Source of the DNA: Cupriavidus phytohabitans
Lineage (GTDB): Bacteria; Pseudomonadota; Gammaproteobacteria; Burkholderiales; Burkholderiaceae
Direction: 5' to 3'
Assembly (NCBI RefSeq): GCF_000426345.1
Contig: NZ_AUFE01000011.1
Span: 62,001 to 126,000 of the forward strand
Length of the DNA stretch: 64,000 bases
This document shows positions 50,207 to 58,500 of the stretch, piece by piece (the stretch's first letter is position 1; every line of letters begins with the position of its first letter). Under the pieces are notes generated by a model. It did not search any database, had not been told where the DNA came from, and was given only the letters and a program-made list of their open reading frames with translations. The position numbers were made by a program, and so were the translations under genes.

Positions 50207-50710
50207 ATGGCGGACAAGGCAAAGCACAAGGCAGCGGGCAAGAAGACAGCGAGCGACCGGATCGAGGTGCGCCAGTCGGGCGTGCACGGAAAGGGCGTAT
50301 ACGCGATCGCCCCCATCGCCGAAGGCGAGCGCGTGATCGAGTACAAGGGCGAGCACATCTCGTGGAAGAAGGCGCTGGAGCGCCACCCGCACGATCCCAG
50401 CGATCCCAACCACACCTTCTATTTCAGCCTGGACGACGGCAGCGTCATCGACGCCAAGTTCGGCGGCAACCGCGCGCGCTGGATCAACCACGCCTGCGAG
50501 CCCAACTGCGAGGCGCGCGAGAAGAAGGGCCGCGTCTATATCCACGCGCTGCGCGATATCGCCCAGGGCGAGGAGCTGTTCTATGACTACGGGCTGGTGA
50601 TCGAGGCGCGCTATACGGCCAAGCTGAAGAAGGAATTCGAGTGCCGCTGTGGCAGTCCGCAATGCCGCGGCACCATGCTGGCGCCGAAGGACAAGAAAAA
50701 GAAGAAGTAA
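50207..50710 (+). CDS. SET-domain protein-lysine methyltransferase
   Basis: A 167-residue SET-domain protein, a type of S-adenosylmethionine-dependent lysine methyltransferase best known from eukaryotic chromatin. All motifs are complete: GKGVYAIAPIAEGERVIEYKGE (28-49), the substrate/cofactor motif RWINHACEPNCEA (91-103), the catalytic GEELFYDYG (121-129), and a post-SET zinc cluster CRCGSPQCRGTM (146-157). Both ends are Lys-rich (KHKAAGKKTA; KDKKKKK), which could help DNA or nucleoid binding. ATG at 50207 follows AAAGG; the upstream extension is unsupported. It lies across a 1-kb non-coding region from the HU gene. Methylation of HU or another lysine-rich protein is a reasonable idea but not shown. 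The next gene converges after 13 bp. Confidence 0.92.
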   Translation: MADKAKHKAAGKKTASDRIEVRQSGVHGKGVYAIAPIAEGERVIEYKGEHISWKKALERHPHDPSDPNHTFYFSLDDGSVIDAKFGGNRARWINHACEPNCEAREKKGRVYIHALRDIAQGEELFYDYGLVIEARYTAKLKKEFECRCGSPQCRGTMLAPKDKKKKK

Positions 50711-50723
50711 GGCCGGAGGCGGC

Positions 50724-52403
50724 TCAGGCGGCTCCGGCGGCCGACCCGGCCGGCTCGCACGGGATCCGGATCACGAAGCGCATGGTTGGCCGGCGCTCCG
50801 GCGTGCCGTCCGCGACTTGGGGGCTGGCCGGCTGCTGCGGCACATCCTCGATATGGATGCTGCCCTGGTGCAGGGTAACGATCTCATGCACGATGGCCAG
50901 CCCGAGGCCGGCACCGCCGCTCTGGGCCGCGCGGTCGCCGCGGAAGAAGCGCTTGAACACCTCTTCGCGCCGCTGCGGCGGGATGCCGGGCCCGTTGTCT
51001 TCGATCATCACCACCGCCATGCCGCGGTGGCCCATGGCCTCGCCGCCGGCGCGCACCGTGATGCGCCCGCCGGCCGGCACGTATTTCACCGCATTGTCGA
51101 TCAGGTTGGACAGCGCCTCGCGCATCAGCAGGCGGTTGCCGCGCACGATTGCGGGTGCGCCGCCGGTGAAGGTGGGGCCGGGCAGCACCTCGAAGCCCAG
51201 GTCGATGCGGCGCACGAGCGCCTGCGGCACCCATTCGGCGCCGATCTCGAAGGCAAGCTCGGCCAGGTCGAAGTGCTCCACCGGCCCCAGCCGCTCCAGC
51301 GACAGCCCAGGCTCCGCGCGCGCCAGCGACAGCAGCTGGTTCGACAGCCGCACCGCGCGGTCGGCGGCGGTCTGAACTTCGCGCAGGGCATGCCGGGCGA
51401 CCTCCGGCGAATCGGCGTCCATGGCGCGGTCGGCATGCAGCTTGACCGCGGTCAGCGGCGTGCGCAGCTGGTGCGCGGCATCGGCGATGAACTTGCGCTG
51501 CGCATCGAGGGCGTCGCGCAGCCGCGCCAGCAGCGCGTTCAGGCCGCGGATCAGCGGCGCCACCTCGGCCGGCACCTGGGTTTCGTCCAGCGCCGCCAGA
51601 GAGCGTGCGGTCTGGCGGTTGAGCTTGTCGGCCAGGATCTGCAGCGGCACCAGCTCTTCCTTGAGCACGTGCGACAGGATCAGGCTGCCGACCAGCAACA
51701 GCAGGATCAGCGGCACCGATACCGACAGCAGGATCTCGTTGGCGGCGGTCTCGCGCCGGTCCAGCAGCTCGGCCACCTCGACCACGATGGGCCCCCGCGC
51801 GGGCTTGCCGGCCTCGCTGGTGCCGAGCTCGTCCACCGCGGCGCTGGGCAGCATCACCGGCAGCCGTACCGCGCGCACCTGGCGCCCGCTGAACCAGGCG
51901 TAGAACAGCCGGGCATCGTGCAGCGTGGTCTGGCCGGTGCCGTAGCCGAGCCACGTGTCCATGCCGCCGATCAGGCCATCGGGTCCGTGGATGCGCCAGT
52001 AGATGCGGTCGGTGCCCTCGGCCTCGACCAGCGTCTGCGCGATCATCGGGATGTCCTGCTCCAGGCGGGGGCCGGCGATGCGGATCTGCTGGGCGATATT
52101 GTTGGCCACGCCGTACAGCGCGCGGTCGAACACCTGCGTGGTGTAGTGCGCCGCCAGCCAGTAGGACAGCGAGCCGCTGGTCAGCACCAGCGCGAACAGC
52201 GGCGTCGCCAGCGCGCGCAGCAGGTGTACGCGCAGGCTGAGGCTCGAGCCGGGGCGGTTGGACTGGCGTGTCGATGCGGGCGCGCCGCCGGGCGCGTCAG
52301 CCGCGGCGGAAGCTGGAGGCACGTTCCGCGTGGCGATGCGCGAGGCGGTGCGCCAGGAAACGCGGGAGGAGGTGCGGGAAGAGGTGCGGGAGCGGGGCCA
52401 CAT
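50724..52403 (-). CDS. TctE/QseC-like sensor histidine kinase
   Basis: A membrane histidine kinase of up to 559 residues, partner of the OmpR-type regulator upstream. After an Arg/Ser-rich N-terminus come a first transmembrane helix (LRVHLLRALATPLFALVLTSG, about 57-77), a periplasmic domain of about 145 residues (TctE-like 2CSK_N: HYTTQVFDRALYGVANNIAQQI), a second helix (ILLSVSVPLILLLLVGSLILSHVL, about 224-247) and a HAMP-like linker. The His box is FIADAAHQLRTPLTAVKLHAD (about 307-327), then N box LSNLIDNAVKYVP and G boxes EDNGPGIP, GAGLGLAIV. The start at 52403 is doubtful: the first 24 residues (R-T-S-S repeats) come from a 12-bp DNA repeat. TctE-type kinases sense tricarboxylates; the tct operon is 45 kb away. 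Confidence 0.85.
   Translation of the reverse strand: MWPRSRTSSRTSSRVSWRTASRIATRNVPPASAAADAPGGAPASTRQSNRPGSSLSLRVHLLRALATPLFALVLTSGSLSYWLAAHYTTQVFDRALYGVANNIAQQIRIAGPRLEQDIPMIAQTLVEAEGTDRIYWRIHGPDGLIGGMDTWLGYGTGQTTLHDARLFYAWFSGRQVRAVRLPVMLPSAAVDELGTSEAGKPARGPIVVEVAELLDRRETAANEILLSVSVPLILLLLVGSLILSHVLKEELVPLQILADKLNRQTARSLAALDETQVPAEVAPLIRGLNALLARLRDALDAQRKFIADAAHQLRTPLTAVKLHADRAMDADSPEVARHALREVQTAADRAVRLSNQLLSLARAEPGLSLERLGPVEHFDLAELAFEIGAEWVPQALVRRIDLGFEVLPGPTFTGGAPAIVRGNRLLMREALSNLIDNAVKYVPAGGRITVRAGGEAMGHRGMAVVMIEDNGPGIPPQRREEVFKRFFRGDRAAQSGGAGLGLAIVHEIVTLHQGSIHIEDVPQQPASPQVADGTPERRPTMRFVIRIPCEPAGSAAGAA
52333..52392. repeat. Five 12-bp units at the presumed N-terminus of the sensor kinase
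   Basis: GCGATGCGCGAG, GCGGTGCGCCAG, GAAACGCGGGAG, GAGGTGCGGGAA and GAGGTGCGGGAG follow one another without gaps. On the kinase strand they encode R-x-S-S-like four-residue units. The unit sequence is unrelated to TGTGGATAA, but the 12-bp period is the same as in the arrays at 13601 and 48568. Confidence 0.7.
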
Positions 52404-52486
52404 TGCCGGCTGGGGCAGAAACAGGGCCGAGGATCAGGGCCGGGGATCAAGGCCGTTCGCGGACGGCGCAAGCGGCAGGAACGCTT

Positions 52487-53191
52487 TCATTGGCCGGCGC
52501 GGATCTGCAGCAGGTAGCCAAAGCCGCGCACGGTCACGATCTCGACATCGCAGTCCTCGAGCTTCTTGCGCACGCGGTGCACGTAGACCTCGATGGCGGT
52601 GTCGCCCACGGTATCGCCGCCTTCGCCGGCGGGGTGGGCAAAGGTGGCCAGGTGGTCCTGCAGCTGCGCCTTGCTGACCACGCGGCCCTGGCGCTGCAGC
52701 AGCAGCTCCAGCACCGCGAACTCGCGCGGCGACAGCTCCAGCGGCCGGGCGTCGATGAACATGCGGCGGTCGTTGCCGGACAGGCGCAGGCGCCCCAGGC
52801 GCACGTCGCGCTCGGGCGCGGCCTCGCCATGCTGGCTACGGCGCAGCAGCACGCGCACGCGCGCTTCCAGCTCGGGCAGCGCAAAGGGTTTGATCAGATA
52901 GTCGTCGGCACCGGCGTTCAGGCCCGAGAGCTTGTCTTCCAGCTCGTCGCGCGCGGTCAGGATGATCACCGGGGTGGCGCGGTTGCGGGCGCGGTAGCGC
53001 GCCAGCAGGGTCATGCCGTCGATCCCGGGCAGGCCCAGGTCGAGGATGACCAGGTCGTGCTGCTCGCGCAGCAGGTGTTCGGTGGCATAGACGCCGTCGT
53101 GAACGACGCGTACCTGGTGGCCGGCTCGGGACAAGCCGGCTTCGACGCCGCTGGCAATCTGGCGGTCGTCCTCGATCAGCAGGATACGCAT
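52487..53191 (-). CDS. OmpR-family response regulator (TctD/QseB-like)
   Basis: A 234-residue response regulator. The receiver has ILLIEDDRQIASGVEAGL, D51 in LVILDLGLPGIDGMTLL, and Lys in YLIKPFALPEL. The winged-helix DNA-binding domain (about 135-232) shows LSPREFAVLELLLQRQGRVVSKAQL and NAIEVYVHRVRKKL-like AIEVYVHRVRKKLED, VRGFGYLL. The ATG at 53191 gives the standard start MRILLIEDD; 18 extra residues upstream are unlikely. The kinase gene begins 83 bp downstream. Proteins of this branch bind 10-bp-phased direct repeats, which makes this one of the candidates for the TTACAG repeats at 12821 and 23593, without proof. Confidence 0.92.
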   Translation of the reverse strand: MRILLIEDDRQIASGVEAGLSRAGHQVRVVHDGVYATEHLLREQHDLVILDLGLPGIDGMTLLARYRARNRATPVIILTARDELEDKLSGLNAGADDYLIKPFALPELEARVRVLLRRSQHGEAAPERDVRLGRLRLSGNDRRMFIDARPLELSPREFAVLELLLQRQGRVVSKAQLQDHLATFAHPAGEGGDTVGDTAIEVYVHRVRKKLEDCDVEIVTVRGFGYLLQIRAGQ

Positions 53192-53339
53192 GGCGGCTCG
53201 GGCAGGAGGTTGGGCATGGCTGGAAGGAGGGCCCATGCAGCACACGCAGGTGCGGGCCTGCCGCAGATTGTACTAGGCGCGGACCGCTGCTTCCTTACGG
53301 TTTGCCTACATCCGCCCGGATCTGCTGTCGCGCCGGGTT

Positions 53340-53645
53340 TCAGTCCGGCACCACCAGCGCCGCCGCGGCGCGCTCGATAAAGTGGGCCAGGTCGATGTCG
53401 CGCTGCGTGAGGCCGTTGGCGTCGTGGGTCGACAGCGTGATGTCGACGCGGTTGTAGACGTTGAACCACTCGGGATGGTGGTCGGCCTTGTCGGCCTGGA
53501 TCGCCACGCGCGTCATGAAGCCGAAGGCGGCGTTGAAGTCGTGGAAGGTAAAGCGCTTGAAGATCGCGTCGCGGTCCTGGACGGTGGTCCAGCCGGGGAG
53601 TTCGGCGAGCAGCGTAGCTCGGGCTTGCGGGGACAGAGGGGTCAT
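53340..53645 (-). CDS. phhB: Pterin-4a-carbinolamine dehydratase
   Basis: Regenerates the tetrahydropterin cofactor used by phenylalanine hydroxylase by dehydrating its 4a-carbinolamine; small cytoplasmic enzyme of 101 residues. The family signature is complete: [58 protein letters not shown], with the catalytic His pair in ADHHPEW (about 58-64). ATG at 53645 matches the family start; a longer frame is a shadow. It lies 143 bp behind phhA on the same strand, the usual pairing. Confidence 0.96.
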   Translation of the reverse strand: MTPLSPQARATLLAELPGWTTVQDRDAIFKRFTFHDFNAAFGFMTRVAIQADKADHHPEWFNVYNRVDITLSTHDANGLTQRDIDLAHFIERAAAALVVPD

Positions 53646-53788
53646 GGTGGGCTCGATCTGGGTCTTGGGAAATCGGCAGGCAGCGTCCGGGAACGCCGCC
53701 AAAGCGGACAGCCGGCCCGCCCGCGCCGTGGCGGCGGGCATGCCGGCATTGTTTCACAAAGCGGGAAGCGGGGCTGGCGCCCTCGGAA

Positions 53789-54724
53789 TCAGATGTCGTC
53801 CGTGTCGGCCCAGCCTTCGCGGGTGCCGACGTTGATCACCTGGTCGCCCGGTGCCACGTCGCCCGCGCCCAGCGTGGGCTGCGCGCGCAGTTCCTGGTAC
53901 AGCGGGGCGAAGTCCGGGCGGGTCGCGTCGAACAGCTGCTCGAAGCTGTCGATCACGAAGTAGGTCTTCTGGAAGGTGTCGATGCGGTAGCGCGTGCGCA
54001 TGATGCGGCGCACGTCGAAGCCGATCCGGTTGGGGCTGGCCGAATCCAGGCTGTAGACCGATTCGCCCTGGCTCGACACGATGCCCGCGCCGTAGATGCG
54101 CAGCCCTTGCTCGGTGCGGATCAGGCCGAACTCCACCGTGTACCAGTACAGGCGTGACAGCATGTCGAGCGCGCCCATGCCGGCCGCCTTCAGGCCGCCC
54201 TTGCCGTAGGCCTCCATGTAGTCGGCGAACACCGGGTTGATCAGCAGTGGCACGTGGCCGAATACGTCGTGGAAGCAGTCCGGCTCCTGCAGGTAGTCCA
54301 GCTGCTCGGGCTTGCGCATCCACCAGCTGGCCGGGAAACGGCGGTTGGCCAGGTGCTCGAAGAACACCTCGTCCGGCACCAGGCCGGGCACGGCGACCAC
54401 CTGCCAGCCGGTGGCGCGCATCAGGGTCTCGTTGAGCTGGCCGAAATCCGGCACGCGGTCCTTTTCCATGCCCAGCGTGGCCAGCCCTTGCAGGAATTCG
54501 TCGCTGACCCGCCCCTGCAACATCGACGCCTGGCGCTCGTACAGCTTGCGCCAGATGGCGTGGTCGGTGCTGGTGTAGCGGTGCACCGGCTGCTCGATGG
54601 TGAAGTCGGGGCGCAGCGACTGGCCGGACAGCAGGCCTGCGTCGAACTGTTCCCGCAGCTTGTCGGTGAGGGTGCCCTGGAAGGCGGCGGGGGCTTCAGT
54701 GGCGGCCATGGCGGGTGCGGACAT
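53789..54724 (-). CDS. phhA: Phenylalanine 4-monooxygenase
   Basis: Converts phenylalanine to tyrosine with tetrahydropterin and oxygen, opening aromatic amino-acid breakdown. It is a 311-residue single-domain bacterial enzyme with non-haem iron. The iron ligands are seen in DCFHDVFGHVPLL (two His, about 149-161) and in YWYTVEFGLIRTEQGLRIYGAGI (Glu, near residue 199). The block RFPASWWMRKPEQLDYLQEPD is typical. ATG at 54724 follows AGGAGA. It is divergent from an Lrp/AsnC regulator across 169 bp, and phhB follows. It makes a phenylalanine-catabolic unit probably controlled by that regulator. Confidence 0.97.
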   Translation of the reverse strand: MSAPAMAATEAPAAFQGTLTDKLREQFDAGLLSGQSLRPDFTIEQPVHRYTSTDHAIWRKLYERQASMLQGRVSDEFLQGLATLGMEKDRVPDFGQLNETLMRATGWQVVAVPGLVPDEVFFEHLANRRFPASWWMRKPEQLDYLQEPDCFHDVFGHVPLLINPVFADYMEAYGKGGLKAAGMGALDMLSRLYWYTVEFGLIRTEQGLRIYGAGIVSSQGESVYSLDSASPNRIGFDVRRIMRTRYRIDTFQKTYFVIDSFEQLFDATRPDFAPLYQELRAQPTLGAGDVAPGDQVINVGTREGWADTDDI

Positions 54725-54893
54725 GGGTTTGTGTCTCCTGTTATGCGTGGTCGCTGCGGCGCGGCAGCTCGGGATGCGGATTTACTGCGTAGTTTAGTGA
54801 GGGCATGCCGCATATACGCCGCAAAATCGGCTTGTCCTGGATTGATCGCGCATGTAACGTGCGTCATGCGATGACTCAATGCGGAATTTGTGT
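54725..54893. promoter_or_regulatory. Divergent phhA / Lrp-type regulator promoter region
   Basis: A 169-bp spacer that must hold both promoters. It includes an AT-richer stretch near 54780-54800 with CTGCGTAGTT at 54785-54794, identical over ten bases to the third cstA operator copy, and GCATG/CATGC-type short inverted sequences near 54803 and 54849. No single clear operator for the Lrp-type protein can be fixed by eye. Confidence 0.45.
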
Positions 54894-55379
54894 ATGACTG
54901 CCCAAAGCGTCTCTCTCGATCCTTTCGACCTGGCCCTGCTGGCAGCGCTGCAGGCGGACGGCCGCTCCACCCATCAGCAACTGGCGGAACGCGTGCACCT
55001 GTCGCCCAGCCAGGTCGGGCGCCGCCTGGCGCGGCTGGAAGCCGACGGTGTCATCACCGGCTATCGCGTCAGCCTGTCGACCCAGGCCTTGGGGCTTGGC
55101 GTGCTGGTCTTTATCAGCGTCAAGCTGGCGCACCACGGCGACACCATCGTCGAGCGCTTCCGCGAGGAAATCCTGCTGCTGGAAGAGGTGCAGGAGTGCT
55201 ATTCGGTGGCGGGCGAGGCCGATTACCTGATCCGCGTGGTCGTGCCGGACCTGCCCACGCTGGCGGAATTCACCATGAAGCGGCTGATGCGGGTGCCCGG
55301 CGTGGAGAGCGTGCGCTCCAATATCGTGCTGACCGCGATCAAGTGCGAGGGGGCGCTGCCGCTGTCGCACCTGCGCTGA
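54894..55379 (+). CDS. Lrp/AsnC-family transcriptional regulator, divergent from phhA
   Basis: A regulator of 161 residues (166 from an in-frame ATG at 54879). The N-terminal winged helix-turn-helix is DPFDLALLAALQADGRSTHQQLAERVHLSPSQVGRRLARLEADGVI (about 9-54), and the RAM ligand-binding domain (about 65-150) ends VRSNIVLTAIKCEGALPL. Lrp-family proteins form octamers that bind amino acids. Its divergent position makes phenylalanine (or tyrosine) the likely ligand and phhA the likely target, similar in logic to other phh regulators. A hairpin GCATTCCG/CGGAATGC follows the stop at 55384-55407. Confidence 0.92.
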   Translation: MTAQSVSLDPFDLALLAALQADGRSTHQQLAERVHLSPSQVGRRLARLEADGVITGYRVSLSTQALGLGVLVFISVKLAHHGDTIVERFREEILLLEEVQECYSVAGEADYLIRVVVPDLPTLAEFTMKRLMRVPGVESVRSNIVLTAIKCEGALPLSHLR

Positions 55380-55383
55380 GCCG

Positions 55384-55407
55384 GCATTCCGGGTCGGCAC
55401 GGAATGC
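55384..55407 (+). terminator. Hairpin after the Lrp-type gene
   Basis: An 8-bp perfect stem GCATTCCG / CGGAATGC with an 8-base loop, four bases after the stop. No T-run follows, so termination is only possible. Confidence 0.45.
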
Positions 55408-55520
55408 GGCATTGAATCCCCAGGGCGCCTTGCAGGACTGCGCGCCGGTCTTGCACTCCTGTGGCGTGCGTGTCACCCTCGCCGGGTGCCACAAAGTGGC
55501 GGAAAAGGGAGGATGGCAGG

Positions 55521-58500
55521 ATGAAGGGAATCGTCGCCGGAGCCGATCGGGACCTTGGCAGGAAGCAGCCCGCGCGCGCGTCATGCGCCGCGGCATTGGC
55601 GCTGGGCGCCGCGCTCGCGCTGCTCGCCGGCGTCCAGCCCGCCGGGGCCGCCCAGGTCACCCGCTTTTCGCCGGAAGGCACGGTGGGGCAGGTCAGGCAG
55701 GTGGCGATCCGCTTCGACGAGGCCATGGTGCCGATGGGCGATGTGCAGGCCGCCGCGCCCGCCGCCGTGTCCTGCACCGGCGCCAGCACCAGCGGCCAGG
55801 CTCGCTGGGTGGATGCCAAAAACTGGGTCTACGATTTCACCAACGACCTGCCGCCCGGCGTGCGCTGCAGCGTGCGCATGCGCGCCGGGCTGAAAAGCGT
55901 CGCCGGCACCGCCTATGCCGGCAAGCCGGAATACCGCTTCGAGACCGGCGGCCCGACCGTGATCGCCAGCCGGCCGTCCGGCGGCGAGATCGGGGAAGAC
56001 CAGGTCTTCGCGCTGCGCTTCAACGGCCCGGCCACGCCAGCATCGGTGCGCGAGCACGCCTGGTGCCAGGCGCAGGGGCTGGGCGAGCGTATCCCGGTGC
56101 GGCTGCTCGCCGGCAAGGAACGCGACGAACTGCTCGAAGCAATCCACTGGACCAAACTCGCCAAGCCGGTGCCAGACGCCGTGCATCTGCTTGCCTGCCA
56201 GCAGCGGCTGCCGGCCGCGGCGCGGGTGCAGCTGGTGCTGGGCGCGGGCATCGCCACGCCGTCGGGGATGGCCACGCGCGACGAGCGCCGCTTCGACTAC
56301 ACCGTGCGCGAACCCTTTACCGCCAGCTTCAGCTGCGAGCGCGAGCACGCGCAATCGCCGTGCACGCCGCTGCGGCCGATGTCGGTCACGTTCTCGGCCC
56401 CGGTGCCGCGCAAGCAGGCCGAGCAGGTGCTGCTGAAGACGCCGTCCGGCCGGCGCGCGCCGCAGTTCGATCCCGATATGGCGCCGGATGCCAGCGTCAG
56501 CGCGCTGACCTTTGCCGCGCCGTTCGCCGAGAAGGCAAGTTTCATCATCGAGGTACCAAAGGACCTGAAGGACGACAGCGGCCGCACGCTGTCCAATGCG
56601 GACCTGTTCCCGCTGAAGGTCGCTACCGCGTCCATGCCGCCGCTGGCCAAGTTCGCCGCCGCGCCGTTCGGCGTGGTGGAGCGTTTCGGCGAACTGCCGC
56701 GCGGCAAGTCGCCGGCCGACTACCCGCCGCTGTTGCCGGTGACGCTGCGCAACGTCGAGGCCGATCTCGCCGTGCGCGGCATCCAGGCGCGTGCGGGCAC
56801 GGTGATGAAACTGCGCGTGGACGACGATGCCGCGGTGATGCAATGGCTGGGCCTGGTGCGCCGCATGCATGAGTCCAGCTATACCCGCGGCGAGCTCGAC
56901 GCGGTGCTGGCGGGCCGCTCGCCTTACCGCGTCAACAACCCGCGCAATGCGGTGTCGATCGAAACGCGTTCGGTGTCGTTGCTCGAGCGCGCGCCCGGCG
57001 TGCAGAAGCTGGCCGTACCCAAACCATCGGGCGACGGCCCGCGGCCGTTCGAGGTGGTCGGCATCCCGCTGCCCGAGCCGGGCTTCCACGTGGTCGAGAT
57101 CGCTTCGCCGATGCTGGGCGAGGCGCTGCTCGGCAAGCGCGCGCCGATGTACGTGCGCACCGCTGCGCTGGTGACCAACCTGGGCGTGCATTTCAAGCTG
57201 GGCCGCAGCCTGGGCAACGAGGACGACGGCAGCCGCAGCGGCCTGGCGTGGGTCACGGCGCTCGACGACGGCAAGCCGGTGGCCGACGCTGCCGTCGCGG
57301 TGCGCGACTGCGGCGGGCGCCTGCTGGGCGAGGGCCGCACCGACGCCAGCGGCGTGGTGCGCTTCGCCAGACTGGACGCCGTGCCGGAATCGAATTGCGA
57401 CCAGAACGGCCTGTCCGGCTACTTCGTATCGGCGCGCATCGCCGCGGGACACCCGCAGGCGCGCGGCAAGGCCGACATGGCCTTCGTGATGTCGGACTGG
57501 AACCGCGGCATCGAGGCCTGGCGCTTCAATGTGCCCACCGACACCAGCACCGCGCCGACGGTGCGCGCGCATACCATCTTCGACCGTACCTTGCTGCGCG
57601 CCGGCGAGACCGTGTCGATGAAGCACCTGATCCGCGCCGAGACCGCGCAGGGCTTTGCCTTGCCGCCGGCCAGCCGCCCGCTGCCGACGCGCGTGGTGAT
57701 CCGACACGACGGCAGCGGCCAGACCTACGAGCTGCCGCTGCAGTGGCGCCAGACCGCCACGGGCGGACGCAGCGCGGAAAGCACGTTCCAGGTGCCGCCC
57801 GCGGCCAAGCTTGGCGTCTATACCGTCGAGCTGGAAACACAACCATCGCAGCAGACGCAGCAGGGTGAGGGCGCGAATGGCCGCAACGAAGGCTCGCGTA
57901 CCTATCCCAGCGGCAGCTTCCGCGTCGAAGCGTTCCGGCTGCCGGTGCTTGCCGGCACGCTGCAGCTGGCCGGCAAGGCCGGCGCCGCGATCGCGCCGGC
58001 CGAGCTGCCGGTCGGCGTGGAAATCCACTACCTGTCGGGCGGCGGCGCGGCCGGCCTGCCGGTGCGCGTATCGGCGCTGCTGCGCGACAAGAGCGTCAGC
58101 TTCCCCGGCTATGACGAGTTCTCGTTCGATCCCCCGCGCCCGCAGCGGGAAAGTGCCAGCGGCGATGAGGAGATGGACGACTCGGAGCAGCCTGATGACG
58201 GCCAGAAGCTGGTGGCCGACAAGCTGCCGCTGACACTCGACAAGAACGGCAACGGCACCGTCACGCTGCACAAGCTGCCCAAGACCGACGCGCCGCGCGA
58301 CCTGGTGCTCGAAGCCGGCTTTGCCGACCCCAATGGCGAGATCCAGACGCTGCGCCAGACCGTGCCGCTGTGGCCGGCCGGCGTGGTGGTTGGCATCCGT
58401 TCCGAAGGCTGGGTCTCGGTGAAGCAGAAGCTGGCGGTGCACGGCGTGGTGCTGGACTTGGGTGGCAAGCCGGTCGCCGATGCCCCGGTCAAGCTCAATG

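Noticed and set aside
54785..54794. CTGCGTAGTT before phhA as a further cstA-type operator
   Set aside because: It is a single copy without the paired inverted arrangement, and an unrelated Lrp-type regulator serves this promoter; treated as probable coincidence.
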